A stretch of DNA of 49,982 nucleotides from an uncultured Prevotellaceae bacterium (GCA_945833925.1 CAMAFX010000011.1:1-49982), one strand, 5' to 3'. Counted from the first letter of the stretch, positions 34,154-46,141 are shown. The notes: generated from the letters alone by a model not told the origin. Translations and numbers: made by a program.

Positions 34154-34203
34154 GATTTAACCTTTTTCAACTATCTTTTTGCGTAAGTTCTCTAAAAATT
34201 GCG

Positions 34204-34211
34204 TAACTTTG
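34204..34211 (+). promoter_or_regulatory. -7 element of parA
   Basis: TAACTTTG, with TTTG at 34178-34181 (22 bp apart, slightly long). The predicted leader is about 17 nt before the ATG at 34235. Confidence 0.55.
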
Positions 34212-34234
34212 CACCATATAAAGAAATTGACCCA

Positions 34235-34999
34235 ATGGGAAAGATTATTGCAATTGTTAATCAGAAAGGTGGTGTAGGAAAGACCACCACGTCAATGAAC
34301 CTGTCTGCTTCGCTCGCGGCGTACGAGAAGAGTGTGCTGCTGGTAGACTGCGACCCTCAGGCGAACGCTTCGAGCGGTATGGGTGTTGACACATCGAAGG
34401 TGGAGACATCCATCTACAACTGCATCATCGACAACGTAGATGTTCGCGAGGCGATTTATACCACAGAGATAGACGGGCTTGACATTATTCCTTCTCATAT
34501 CGACCTGGTCGGCGCAGAGATCGAGATGCTCGAGGTGAAGGACCGCGAACGTGTTCTGAGCCGCATGCTGACTCCCTTGAAGAACGAGTACGACTATATC
34601 ATCATAGACTGCTCGCCATCACTGGGACTGATAACCGTGAATGCCCTGACAGCCAGCGACAGCGTCATAATCCCTGTTCAGTGCGAGTACTTTGCGCTGG
34701 AGGGAATCTCTCAGTTGCTCAATACAATAAAGATTATCAAGTCGCGCCTCAACCCAGTGCTCGAGATTGAAGGTTTCCTGCTGACCATGTACGACAGCCG
34801 CCTTCGTCTTGCCAACCTCATCTATGACGAGGTGAAGAGACACTTCCAGGAACTGGTGTTCGATACCGTAATACAGCGTAATGTCAAGCTGAGCGAGGCT
34901 CCGAGCCACGGATTGCCCGTTCTCCTGTATGATGCAGATGCTATCGGAACCAAGAACCACCTCGCCCTGGCAAACGAGATAATCGAGAAGAACAAGTAG
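34235..34999 (+). CDS. parA: Chromosome-partitioning ATPase ParA (Soj)
   Basis: A 254-residue ParA-family ATPase that forms a DNA-bound gradient and moves ParB-parS complexes. The deviant Walker A KGGVGKTTT (11-19) carries the signature lysine K11. LLVDCDPQ and IIIDCSPSLG are the Walker A' and B segments. The ATG at 34235 gives MGKIIAIVNQKGG, the family start; the frame opens 12 codons earlier at TTG but that covers the -7 box. It is followed by parB after 113 bp, as in chromosomal par loci of Bacteroidales. Confidence 0.95.
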   Translation: MGKIIAIVNQKGGVGKTTTSMNLSASLAAYEKSVLLVDCDPQANASSGMGVDTSKVETSIYNCIIDNVDVREAIYTTEIDGLDIIPSHIDLVGAEIEMLEVKDRERVLSRMLTPLKNEYDYIIIDCSPSLGLITVNALTASDSVIIPVQCEYFALEGISQLLNTIKIIKSRLNPVLEIEGFLLTMYDSRLRLANLIYDEVKRHFQELVFDTVIQRNVKLSEAPSHGLPVLLYDADAIGTKNHLALANEIIEKNK

Positions 35000-35112
35000 G
35001 CAGAATCCATGCAGAAACCACGGCAGAATGGCTGTGTAGCAGAGAGAACGCCTGTTCGTGCCTGCGCATCAACCTCATTGTTTCCCTTTTTACGTAAATT
35101 ATTAACCGAATA

Positions 35113-36009
35113 ATGGCAGTACACAAGAAATATCCTGCTCTTGGAAGAGGACTCGACGCCCTCATCTCGTCGGCAGAAGTCAAGACCGAGGGCTCGTCGT
35201 CAATCAACGAGATTGCCGTCAGTGCTATCAAACCTAATCCCAACCAGCCTCGCCGTGACTTTGACGAGGATGCCCTGAGGGAATTGTCCGACAGTATTCG
35301 CGAGATAGGCATCATCCAGCCGGTCACTCTCCGCGACATGGCTGACGGCACATATACCATCATTGCCGGTGAGCGCCGCTGGAGAGCGTCGCAGATGGCT
35401 GGACTGAAGTCGATACCGGCGTATGTGCGCACGGTGGACGACGAGAACATGATGGAGATGGCGCTGGTGGAGAACATACAGCGCGAGGACCTCAACTCGC
35501 TGGAGATAGCCCTGGCATACCAGCATCTGATGGAACAGTACGGACTGACACAGGAGAAGTTGAGCGAGAAGGTAGGCAAGAACCGTGCTACGGTGACAAA
35601 CTACCTGCGTCTGCTGCGTCTGCCTGCAAGCATACAGGTGGCTCTGAAGAACAAGGAGATAGACATGGGACACGCCCGTGCCATCCTACCTCTCGAGAAC
35701 CCGGCGCTGCAGATAAAGGTGTTTGAGGAGATAAAAGCCAACGGACTGAGTGTCCGCAAGGTGGAGACAATGGTGAAGGAACTGATGGAGGGAGGCAAGG
35801 TGCAGACCTCGAAGGGTCAGGTGAAGGTGCGCGGCGGACGCAAGATGGCTGCCGAGTACAACGACCTGAAGGAGAGCCTGTCATCGTTCTTCAACACCAA
35901 GGTTCAGTTGACTTGCACCGACAAGGGACGTGGCAAGATAAGTATACCTTTTGCTAACGAAGACGAACTGGTTCGCATCATGGAACTGTTCGACCAGTTG
36001 CAGAAGTAG
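35113..36009 (+). CDS. parB: Chromosome-partitioning CTPase ParB (Spo0J)
   Basis: A 298-residue DNA-binding clamp that loads at parS using CTP and spreads on DNA. It starts with the ParA-stimulating motif (LGRGLDALIS, 10-19). The N-terminal domain has NPNQPRRDF and the CTP-binding GERRWRA motif (about 87-93). ENIQREDLNSLE and the helix-turn-helix (LSEKVGKNRATVTNYLRLLRLP) bind parS. The C-terminal dimer domain (about 250-298) is present. No parS-like palindrome was found in the window. Confidence 0.95.
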   Translation: MAVHKKYPALGRGLDALISSAEVKTEGSSSINEIAVSAIKPNPNQPRRDFDEDALRELSDSIREIGIIQPVTLRDMADGTYTIIAGERRWRASQMAGLKSIPAYVRTVDDENMMEMALVENIQREDLNSLEIALAYQHLMEQYGLTQEKLSEKVGKNRATVTNYLRLLRLPASIQVALKNKEIDMGHARAILPLENPALQIKVFEEIKANGLSVRKVETMVKELMEGGKVQTSKGQVKVRGGRKMAAEYNDLKESLSSFFNTKVQLTCTDKGRGKISIPFANEDELVRIMELFDQLQK

Positions 36010-36040
36010 GAAATCGTTTACTAAGCGTGGTGTTCTGCTG

Positions 36041-36811
36041 ATGAAGAGGCTGCTGTTGATATTGTCCGTTCTGCTTGGCAACGTGTATGTGGGTGGATTG
36101 AAAGCCTTTGCCGACATCGCCGGCAATGCACCGAATGATACCATCAGCAAGGCAGAGAAAGACACCGTGATATGGAGAAACGACACGGAGTGGGACCTTG
36201 AATACGAGGAGGATGCCGAGTTCCTGAGGGAGGATGCCGACACGATGAGCATGGCGGCGGTGGAGGAAGCGCTGAAAGACAATTTGACAGATATCGTCAA
36301 ACCGAAATTCGTGCCCAATCCTATCAGGGCGATGTGGCTGGGTATGGTGTTCCCATGTGGCGGACAGATATACAACCGCAAGTTCTGGAAACTGCCAATC
36401 TTCTACGGAGGATACCTGGGATGCGTCTATGCCTTCTCGTGGAACAGCCAGATGCTGCGCGACTATTCGCAGGCGTATCTCGACATCATGGACGACGATC
36501 CGAACACGAAGAGTTACGAGAAGATGCTTCCTCTGGGCTACGACATAACGGGCAAGGAAGACCGTTTCAAGGAGATATTCAAGAACAAGAAGAACTATTT
36601 CCGCAAGTATCGTGACATGAGCGTCTTCGCTTTTGCGGCAGTCTATCTGCTGAGTGTTATCGATGCTTACGTCGATGCAGAGTTGTCGACCTTCGACATC
36701 AGTCGCGACCTCTCGCTGCATTGGCAACCAGCATCTCTGAATAGTGATACAAAACTGCAACGCCGTCTGGGGTATCGTTCGTACGGTGCCATGTTCGCGT
36801 TGAGTTTCTAA
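36041..36811 (+). CDS. DUF5683 membrane protein
   Basis: A 256-residue envelope protein of the DUF5683 family, of unknown function. From ATG 36041 it begins with a signal or anchor segment (MKRLLLILSVLLGNVYVGG). An acidic low-complexity stretch follows (about 50-75). The DUF5683 core (about 95-250) has NPIRAMWLGMVFPCGGQIYN and two hydrophobic segments (around 118-135 and 200-218). The frame runs further upstream but overlaps parB. It lies between parB and mltD in a fixed Bacteroidales order, which suggests a link to division or wall growth. Confidence 0.88.
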   Translation: MKRLLLILSVLLGNVYVGGLKAFADIAGNAPNDTISKAEKDTVIWRNDTEWDLEYEEDAEFLREDADTMSMAAVEEALKDNLTDIVKPKFVPNPIRAMWLGMVFPCGGQIYNRKFWKLPIFYGGYLGCVYAFSWNSQMLRDYSQAYLDIMDDDPNTKSYEKMLPLGYDITGKEDRFKEIFKNKKNYFRKYRDMSVFAFAAVYLLSVIDAYVDAELSTFDISRDLSLHWQPASLNSDTKLQRRLGYRSYGAMFALSF

Positions 36812-36825
36812 AAAATACAATTAGA

Positions 36826-38190
36826 ATGAAATGTAATTGGAAAATACTTTGTGTGTGTGCGGCGATGTGCTGTGGTGTGAATGTCATGGCAGGTATCAGC
36901 CCGGTGAATAAATACAGCCATGCCATCGTCATGGATGACGAGGACGACGAGGACGAGGACGACGAAGTGGTTGTCTCGCAGACTGTCGTGTCGGCAGACG
37001 ACAATCTGCCCGAGGGTATGACAGACCGTGAGATAGACTCGCTGCTCAACGAGTGGGCGGTGAAGAACTACCTTACACAGGACGATTCCTGCAAGTCGTC
37101 GAGCGAGAACCCCGATTTTCCAAAGGAGACATACGTGGAGCGTCTGGCTCATATGCCAAACGTGATAGAGATGCCCTACAACGACGTGGTGCGCGGCTTC
37201 ATAGACCGTTATGCATCGAACATGCGTCGCGCCGTGTCGCTGATGCTGGGTGCGCAGAATTTCTATATGCCTATCTTCGAGGAGGCTCTTGAGAGTTATC
37301 AGGTGCCATTGGAACTGAAGTACCTGCCCGTCATCGAGAGTGCGCTGAACCCAGGTGCCACATCGCGTGTGGGTGCCGCCGGACTGTGGCAGTTCATGAT
37401 AACCACCGGAAAGCAGTACGGACTGGAGGTGACCAGTCTCATCGACGAGCGCCGCGACCCAGTGAAGGCAAGTTATGCCGCTGCCCACTACCTGAAGGAC
37501 CTGTACAGCATCTTCGGCAACTGGACACTGTGCGTGGCAGCATACAACTGCGGTCCGGGCAACGTGAACAAGGCTATCAAGCGTGCTGGAGGCGTGAAGG
37601 ACTTTTGGACGATCTACCCATACCTGCCAGCAGAGACACGCGGCTACGTTCCTGCGTTCATTGCAGCCAACTACATCTTCAATTATTATTGCGAGCACAA
37701 CATATGTCCGGTAAACACACGCCTGCCATTGTCGTGCGACACCATCATGGTAAACAAGGACCTGCACATGGAGCAGGTAAGACAGGTGACAGGACTGGAT
37801 ATGGAGGAACTCAAGGCCCTCAACCCACAGTACCGTACCGACATCATTCCCGGTTCGGCACGCCCATGCGCGCTGAAACTCCCTACAACGGCAGTCAACG
37901 CTTTCCTTGAGGCTGGCGACTCAATATACACAACACGCGCCGAAGAACTCTTTGTGAACCGCCGTGAGGTGGCCATAACCGACGAGCGTCCTGCCGTCAG
38001 CAACCGCTCGCTCAGAAGTAGCGGCAAGCGTGGCAGGAGCAGTCGCAGCAGCGGCAGAAGTGTGACGGTAAGGAAGGGTGACACGCTCGGTGCCATTGCA
38101 CGACGCAACGGCACAACTGTCGAGAAACTGAAGAGGGTAAACGGCATCAAGGGTTCTATGATACGCCCTGGACAGAAACTGAGGTTCTGA
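36826..38190 (+). CDS. mltD: Membrane-bound lytic murein transglycosylase D-like
   Basis: Cleaves the glycan strand of peptidoglycan to 1,6-anhydro products. The 454 residues comprise a signal peptide (about 1-22, with Cys residues that could be lipidated), an unusual acidic run (37-47, eleven residues almost all D or E), the SLT domain (about 150-300) with catalytic E171 in YLPVIESALNP, GAAGLWQFM and AYNCGPGNV, and one C-terminal LysM domain (about 411-454) after a basic serine/arginine linker. It follows DUF5683 by 14 bp. The stop codon lies in the first unit of a tandem repeat. Confidence 0.93.
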   Translation: MKCNWKILCVCAAMCCGVNVMAGISPVNKYSHAIVMDDEDDEDEDDEVVVSQTVVSADDNLPEGMTDREIDSLLNEWAVKNYLTQDDSCKSSSENPDFPKETYVERLAHMPNVIEMPYNDVVRGFIDRYASNMRRAVSLMLGAQNFYMPIFEEALESYQVPLELKYLPVIESALNPGATSRVGAAGLWQFMITTGKQYGLEVTSLIDERRDPVKASYAAAHYLKDLYSIFGNWTLCVAAYNCGPGNVNKAIKRAGGVKDFWTIYPYLPAETRGYVPAFIAANYIFNYYCEHNICPVNTRLPLSCDTIMVNKDLHMEQVRQVTGLDMEELKALNPQYRTDIIPGSARPCALKLPTTAVNAFLEAGDSIYTTRAEELFVNRREVAITDERPAVSNRSLRSSGKRGRSSRSSGRSVTVRKGDTLGAIARRNGTTVEKLKRVNGIKGSMIRPGQKLRF

Positions 38191-38279
38191 CACGGCGATG
38201 TGGCATGACACGGAAACAGAGTCTGACACAATAATTCAGTTCTGACACAATAATACAGTTCTGATACCATAATATTATA
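38187..38279 (+). repeat. 18-19-bp tandem array between mltD and rel
   Basis: Five consecutive units start at 38187, 38205, 38223, 38242 and 38261. Units 3 and 4 (CTGACACAATAATTCAGTT and CTGACACAATAATACAGTT) differ by one base; units 1, 2 and 5 are diverged but keep the [CA]TGA[CT]AC start. The array begins at the last codons of mltD and ends 11 bp before the rel ATG, so it fills the whole rel leader. Confidence 0.8.
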
Positions 38280-38290
38280 TTATTATTGAC

Positions 38291-40582
38291 ATGACAGAGC
38301 AGGAGGAAAAACAGATTGTTGATGAAGCCTACCAGCATCTCATCGACACCTATCTAAAGTCTCGTCACCGCAAGCATACTGAGATTATCAACAAGGCGTT
38401 CAACTTCGCACGCCAGGCTCATTATGGAGTGAAGCGACTGTCGGGCGAACCTTACATATTGCACCCCATAGCGGTGGCGCAGATAGCGTGTGAGGAGATA
38501 GGACTGGGAAGCACCAGTATCTGCTGCGCCTTGCTGCACGACGTGGTGGAGGACACCGACTATACGGTGGAGGACATCCGCAACATCTTCGGCGAGAAGA
38601 TAGCACAGATTGTCGACGGACTGACAAAGATCTCCGGCGGTATCTTCGGCGACCAGGCATCGGCTCAGGCAGAATCGTTCAAGAAACTGCTTCTGACGAT
38701 GAGCGAGGACATCCGAGTCATCCTCATCAAGATAAGCGACCGACTGCACAACATGCGTACGCTGGGCAGTCAGCTTCCCAACAAACAGTACAAGATAGCG
38801 GGCGAGACCCTCTACATATATGCGCCTCTGGCTAACAGACTTGGTCTGAACAAGATTAAGGAAGAGTTGGAGGACCTCAGTTTCAAGTACGAGCATCCCG
38901 AAGAGTATGCCCAGATACAGGAGCGTCTCGTGTTGATGCGTGCCCACCTGCACGACATCTTCGAGGAGTTCATTTCGCCCATTCGCGAGAAACTGGATGC
39001 TCTCGGACTGCAGTATTATGTCAAGGAGCGCATCAAGTCACCTTATTCTATATGGAATAAGATGCAGAACAAACACGTCACCTTCGAAGAGATATACGAC
39101 ATCCTTGCCGTGCGCATCATCTTTGACCCGGGCCAGGGGGCGACGGTGGAGCAGGAGATAACGGAGTGCTTCCAGATATATGCCGCGGCGAGCAGCATAT
39201 ACAAGCCACACCCGGAACGTCTGCGCGATTGGTTGTCACACCCCAAGGCAAACGGCTACCAGGCTCTTCATACCACGCTCATGGGTAAGCACGGACAATG
39301 GATAGAAGTGCAGATACGTTCGCAGCGCATGGACGAAATGGCTGAACAGGGTTTTGCCGCCCACTGGAAATACAAGGAAGGAAGCAAGACCACCAAGGAC
39401 AGCGAGAACGAGTTGGACAAGTGGCTTGGCACCATCAAGGAGATTCTTGACGACCCGCAACCCAATGCCATCGACTTTCTCGACGCCATAAAACTGAATC
39501 TCTATGCAAGCGAGATTTTCGTTGTGACTCCCAAGGGCGACTTCCGCACAATGCCTATGGGCTGCACCGCTCTCGACTTTGCCTTCTCAATACATACCTT
39601 TGTCGGAACTCATTGCATGGGCGTCAAGGTGAACCACAAACTGGTGCCGCTCAGTCACGTGCTGAACAGTGGCGACCAGGTGGAGGTGCTTACAGCACGC
39701 GACGTCAAGTTGCAGCCCGAGTGGCTTAACTATGCCACCACGGGCAAGGCGAGAAGCAAGATTCAGGCATTGCTGCGACGCAAGGACAGAGAACTGCAGA
39801 AGCAGGGCGAGACCATCCTCACCGAGTTCTTCGAGAAGAATGAAGTGGAACTGAACAGCATCAACGTGGACAAACTGTGTGTGCTGCACAATATCGTCAC
39901 ACGAGAGCAGTTGTATACGGCGATAGGCAAGTCGGAGGTGGTGCTCGGCAGTCAGGATCTCGTTGTCATTCGTGAGATTTCGGAGGCAAACAAACGCTGG
40001 AAGCGCTACCTGCGTTTCCTCAAGAATCCTCTGTCTGGAAATAAGAATAACAAGGCGGCGGAGCAGAGCAGCGAGCCGGCAGACAGCACCGCATCCACCA
40101 AGGTACCGGCCGACGGCCAGAAGAAGAAACAGAAGAAGACACCGCTGCTGCTCAACGAAGAGACCATCAGCAGTTATGCTCTCTGTCCAGAGTGTCACCC
40201 CATTCCGGGCGACGACGTGCTGGGCTATCAGGAGCACGACGGGCACATCGTCATACATAAGCGCAGTTGCGAACTGGCAAACCGCCTGAAGGCGAGCGAC
40301 GGAAACCAGATATGGGCGGCAAAGTGGGACACACACAAGAAACTGCTCTTCACTGCAACGATACAGTTGGACGGAATAGATCGTGTCGGCGTTCTGCATC
40401 AGGTGACCGGCATACTCAGCGAACAGTTGAACGTGAACATGCCTCGACTGCTTATCGAGTCGCACGACGGCATCTTCAGTGGCGAGGTGGAACTGCAGGT
40501 TCACGATGCCGAGGACGTGCAGGAGATATGCAGAAAACTTAAGAAGATAAAGGAGATAGATTCTGTGACAAGAATCTCATAA
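38291..40582 (+). CDS. rel: Bifunctional (p)ppGpp synthetase/hydrolase Rel
   Basis: Makes and degrades the stringent alarmone. The 763 residues hold a hydrolase HD domain with H58, H83-D84 and E87-D88 (LLHDVVEDT) intact, so hydrolysis should be active; a synthetase domain (about 235-350, with the GYQALHTT and EVQIRSQRMDEMAE segments); a TGS domain (about 405-465); a linker rich in K, S and A (about 585-625); and a C-terminal ACT domain (about 690-763). It is the last gene of the par-DUF5683-mltD run, with a repeat-filled leader. The stop is followed by a long hairpin. Confidence 0.95.
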   Translation: MTEQEEKQIVDEAYQHLIDTYLKSRHRKHTEIINKAFNFARQAHYGVKRLSGEPYILHPIAVAQIACEEIGLGSTSICCALLHDVVEDTDYTVEDIRNIFGEKIAQIVDGLTKISGGIFGDQASAQAESFKKLLLTMSEDIRVILIKISDRLHNMRTLGSQLPNKQYKIAGETLYIYAPLANRLGLNKIKEELEDLSFKYEHPEEYAQIQERLVLMRAHLHDIFEEFISPIREKLDALGLQYYVKERIKSPYSIWNKMQNKHVTFEEIYDILAVRIIFDPGQGATVEQEITECFQIYAAASSIYKPHPERLRDWLSHPKANGYQALHTTLMGKHGQWIEVQIRSQRMDEMAEQGFAAHWKYKEGSKTTKDSENELDKWLGTIKEILDDPQPNAIDFLDAIKLNLYASEIFVVTPKGDFRTMPMGCTALDFAFSIHTFVGTHCMGVKVNHKLVPLSHVLNSGDQVEVLTARDVKLQPEWLNYATTGKARSKIQALLRRKDRELQKQGETILTEFFEKNEVELNSINVDKLCVLHNIVTREQLYTAIGKSEVVLGSQDLVVIREISEANKRWKRYLRFLKNPLSGNKNNKAAEQSSEPADSTASTKVPADGQKKKQKKTPLLLNEETISSYALCPECHPIPGDDVLGYQEHDGHIVIHKRSCELANRLKASDGNQIWAAKWDTHKKLLFTATIQLDGIDRVGVLHQVTGILSEQLNVNMPRLLIESHDGIFSGEVELQVHDAEDVQEICRKLKKIKEIDSVTRIS

Positions 40583-40610
40583 CGCATACGGCGTAGGCAA
40601 CCGTAACGAA

Positions 40611-40654
40611 TTGGGAGGATACTGGTCATGCCGGTTCTCCCAAATCACCTTTTT
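40611..40654 (+). terminator. Terminator between convergent rel and merR-type gene
   Basis: TTGGGAG (40611-40617) pairs with CTCCCAA (40637-40643), and ACTGG/CCGGT inside extends the stem. A run of five T follows at 40650-40654 after a short gap, so termination strength is moderate. Confidence 0.6.
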
Positions 40655-40672
40655 AAGTGGTGTCTTGGCAGA

Positions 40673-41020
40673 TTATGCCAAGTCTCCCAGTTCTTTCTTG
40701 ATGCTCATCAGTTCGGCACGGATGCTCAGGAGCTTCTCCATCACCTCCGACACCTCGCTCACGCCATTACGATTCTTCATAATGGCTTCCTTGGCAGTTG
40801 CCAGCTTCATGCCACGCACTTTCACCAGATTGTAGACCAGTTTAACCTCTTCTATGTCCTCCTTGGTGTACTGACGCACGTTTCTTCCGCTCTTCTTGGG
40901 CTTGATTGTCGGGAACATCTTCTCCCAATAGCGTAACAGAGATTCTGTCACGCCTACAATCTCTGCCACCTCGCAGATAGAGTAGTATATCTTTGTGTCT
41001 TTGTCAGCCTTGTATGCCAT
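40673..41020 (-). CDS. MerR-family transcriptional regulator
   Basis: A 115-residue protein with an N-terminal MerR winged helix-turn-helix (about 11-80): IYYSICEVAEIVGVTESLLRYW, then the wing with GRNVRQYTKEDI. The remaining helix (about 82-112) is a short coiled coil for dimerisation. There is no effector domain and no cysteine in the tail, so a metal sensor is unlikely; the signal is unknown. Single genes of this type are conserved in Bacteroidales. It is divergent from alaS, and its -7 element is at 41051-41058. Confidence 0.9.
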   Translation of the reverse strand: MAYKADKDTKIYYSICEVAEIVGVTESLLRYWEKMFPTIKPKKSGRNVRQYTKEDIEEVKLVYNLVKVRGMKLATAKEAIMKNRNGVSEVSEVMEKLLSIRAELMSIKKELGDLA

Positions 41021-41050
41021 GAGCCTTAGCGATTGTCCTTATTATTGACG

Positions 41051-41058
41051 CAAAAGTA
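41051..41058 (-). promoter_or_regulatory. -7 element of the MerR-family gene
   Basis: TACTTTTG on the minus strand, 30 bp before the ATG. No clear -33 element. Confidence 0.4.
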
Positions 41059-41101
41059 CAAAAAAATAATGAATGCGCGCGCGTGTTCGCGATATTTTTT
41101 G

Positions 41102-41109
41102 TAATTTTG
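41102..41109 (+). promoter_or_regulatory. -7 element of alaS
   Basis: TAATTTTG, with an expected start near 41116 and a leader of about 35 nt. The -33 position is GC-rich (alternating GC around 41075-41083) without TTTG. The spacer region is shared with the divergent MerR-family gene. Confidence 0.45.
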
Positions 41110-41151
41110 CCGAAAATTGTGACTTGTAATTTCTAATTTGTAAATAGATAT

Positions 41152-43779
<2,628 letters not shown>

Positions 43780-43792
43780 ATCCTTGATAAAG

Positions 43793-43831
43793 AAAAACTG
43801 CGTGCAGCCAATCGCTGCACGCAGTTTTTTT
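43793..43831. terminator. Bidirectional terminator between alaS and GH36
   Basis: A 15-bp perfect stem (43793-43807 with 43815-43829; core CTGCGTGCAG/CTGCACGCAG) flanked by an A-run and a T-run, so it can end both convergent transcripts. Confidence 0.92.
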
Positions 43832-43882
43832 ATTCACCCGTTAACTCCAGCTGACTCTCGTTAACTTTCCGGAAAAATACTC

Positions 43883-46045
43883 TTACTTGAGTCGGATGAC
43901 GCTGCTTCCGTACTCACCTCCCAGATCAATCTCGATACCCGTCTGCATGAGGAACTTGCCGCTGAACTGCTTGCCTTCCCAGTGGGCACGACCGCCAGCC
44001 TCGCGGTTCAGCTCGGTGAGAGTGTATGTGCGGTCAGGGTCGAGTCCCGCAAACTTGAAACGAGGCTTGAAGATGTTGACCAGGTGAGTGTACTTGTATG
44101 CAAAGAAAACAGCCTCGCTCTTGTCCTCGTTGACGAACAGTTCGCTTGCATATCCGCTCTTGTCGTAGGGCGAGATGATGCGGTACTGGTCGCCCTGCTG
44201 AACGATGGGGCGAATGATGTTCTTGTAGTTGTCGATAGCCATCTTGGCAAATTTCATCTCGCGTTCGTTGAAGTCCTTTGGCTGCATCTCCATACCCAGA
44301 CGTCCTGTGCTGGCAACGTCGAAGCGGAACTTCAGCGGTATGCGATGGTGAGTCTGGTGATTGGGCGAAGCGCTGACGTGCTGTGCCATAGCCTTGACAG
44401 GGTAGAAATGACTTGCGCTCCACTGCAGGAAGAGACGCTGCTTGGCATCGGTGTTGTCGCTTACCCAGAACTCGTCGAAGTAAGGCATCACACCGTATGT
44501 CACACGTCCGCCACCGCTCGAGCAAGCCTGGATGACGAGGTCGGGATACTTGGCACGGATGCGTTCGAGCACGCTTCTCAGACCGAGGTTGTAGTCAACG
44601 TAGAGGTGGCTCTGATTGTCGGCTGTCAGGTAGTGGCTTCCGAAGTTGCTGATGTCCATGTTGCAGTCCCACTTGATGTAATATAGTTCGGGGTTCTCCT
44701 TCATCAGGTTGTCCACGATGCTGACGATGTAGTCCTGAACCTTGGGGTTGCTGACATCGAGCACCAGTTGAGTGCCGCCGCGTCCGGTCTGTGGCTCTCT
44801 CATTGGATGGCACACCACCCAGTCGGGATGAGCCTCGTAGAGTTCGCTCTTGGTGTTTGTCATCTCTGGTTCAATCCAGATGCCGAACTTAAGTCCGCGG
44901 TCCTTGGCAGCCTTGACAAGTGCAGGCACACCCTCTGGCAGTTTCACGGTGTCGGTTTTCCAGTCGCCCAGAGCGCAGTTGTCAATGGTGCGGCGGTATT
45001 TCGTTCCAAACCATCCGTCGTCCATGACAAAGAGTTCGCCACCCAACTGGCTGATACCGTCCATCATCTCCTCCATACCCTTCTGGCTGACATTCAGGTA
45101 GACACCCTCCCAACTGTTCAGAAGCATCTTGCGCAGACCCTCGCCGTTGTGCAGGTGTCCGTTGCGGCGTGCCCAGCGGTGGAAAGCGCGGCTCACTCCA
45201 CCCTTACCCTCCTGGCTGAAGGCTATTGCCACAGCCGCGGTAGTAAAACTCTTTCCGCTCTGCAGGTGATATTCCGAGTGCTCCTCGTCGATGCCCATCA
45301 TCAGGGTGTGGATTGTTTCGTTTGGTGTGTGGATGCGGAACTTGTAGTTGCCGCTCCATTCGATGGCAGCACCGATAACCTGACCCTCGTTCTCGCGTGG
45401 CTCACCGTCGAGCGACAGCATCACCTCGCCGCGGTCGTCCAATGCGGTGCGTGTGCCGCTCGTGTTCTGTATTACCAACATTCCCTCGTTCAGCGGTTCC
45501 TCGGTAATCTCGCCCTCAGAACCCCACTTGCCGTGGAAGTGTGTTGCCCACACGTTGCCCCTGCGAACCGGCAGCGACAGCGATGCGTATTGCTGCAGGC
45601 TGATGGTCTTCTTCTCCTTGTTTGTTATTACCTGCCATGTCTCTATGACGTCGGTGTTCTGCCAGGCTTTGTAGTATACGTCCACGAAGAAGGGGTAGAG
45701 TTTGTCCTTCATATGTATTATATATAAGGTGGCGTTCTCCTCCTGAGTCTTCTCGTGTCCTGTGACAACCAGTTCGGTGGACATGTTGCCGTCGGCGTGC
45801 TTTACACTGAGGCATGTCGGTGTGAGGCATCCGCGTCCGAAGGCAGGGTAGGCGTCCTCCCACAGCGAGTATGCGTCGTACACCTCGTTTACATTGTTCA
45901 CTTTAGGTCCGTAGTAGCTTTGGTGAAGCACTTGCCCATTGTCTGCCTTAAGCAGCAGCGTCGAATTGGGCGTACTGACCATAATGTCGTCAGCCCACAA
46001 GTTGCAACTTGCAGCCAGAAGCACTGGCAATAAGAATCTTTTCAT
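43883..46045 (-). CDS. GH36 alpha-galactosidase, exported
   Basis: Removes terminal alpha-1,6-linked galactose from raffinose-family sugars or galactomannan. The 720 residues include a signal peptide (about 1-18), the N-terminal beta-supersandwich (about 20-300), the barrel (about 305-620) and a C-terminal beta domain. D460 (YIKWDCNMD) is the expected nucleophile and D530 (WVSDNTDA) the acid/base; FVMDDGWFG and ACSSGGGR also line the site. It is alone on the strand, with a promoter at 46083-46115, and divergent from the short GH3-like remnant. No transporter or regulator lies next to it. Confidence 0.95.
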   Translation of the reverse strand: MKRFLLPVLLAASCNLWADDIMVSTPNSTLLLKADNGQVLHQSYYGPKVNNVNEVYDAYSLWEDAYPAFGRGCLTPTCLSVKHADGNMSTELVVTGHEKTQEENATLYIIHMKDKLYPFFVDVYYKAWQNTDVIETWQVITNKEKKTISLQQYASLSLPVRRGNVWATHFHGKWGSEGEITEEPLNEGMLVIQNTSGTRTALDDRGEVMLSLDGEPRENEGQVIGAAIEWSGNYKFRIHTPNETIHTLMMGIDEEHSEYHLQSGKSFTTAAVAIAFSQEGKGGVSRAFHRWARRNGHLHNGEGLRKMLLNSWEGVYLNVSQKGMEEMMDGISQLGGELFVMDDGWFGTKYRRTIDNCALGDWKTDTVKLPEGVPALVKAAKDRGLKFGIWIEPEMTNTKSELYEAHPDWVVCHPMREPQTGRGGTQLVLDVSNPKVQDYIVSIVDNLMKENPELYYIKWDCNMDISNFGSHYLTADNQSHLYVDYNLGLRSVLERIRAKYPDLVIQACSSGGGRVTYGVMPYFDEFWVSDNTDAKQRLFLQWSASHFYPVKAMAQHVSASPNHQTHHRIPLKFRFDVASTGRLGMEMQPKDFNEREMKFAKMAIDNYKNIIRPIVQQGDQYRIISPYDKSGYASELFVNEDKSEAVFFAYKYTHLVNIFKPRFKFAGLDPDRTYTLTELNREAGGRAHWEGKQFSGKFLMQTGIEIDLGGEYGSSVIRLK

Positions 46046-46082
46046 AATGGTGTATTTATGATATTATATAAGGGATTTGTTA

Positions 46083-46115
46083 CAAATTTATGTAAATATT
46101 TACAAAATAACAAAT
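46083..46115 (-). promoter_or_regulatory. Promoter of the GH36 gene
   Basis: On the minus strand TTTG (46112-46115) and TAAATTTG (46083-46090) are 21 bp apart. The expected leader is about 30 nt. Confidence 0.55.
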
Positions 46116-46133
46116 AAAACAAACATATTTTAC

Positions 46134-46141
46134 TATCTTTG
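46134..46141 (+). promoter_or_regulatory. -7 element of the short GH3-like gene
   Basis: TATCTTTG on the plus strand, about 83 bp before the ATG at 46224. No TTTG at the -33 position. Confidence 0.45.

Noticed and set aside
34000..35112. parS site or replication origin around parA
   Set aside because: No GTTTCACGTGAAAC-like palindrome is present and two imperfect DnaA boxes are too few to call an origin.
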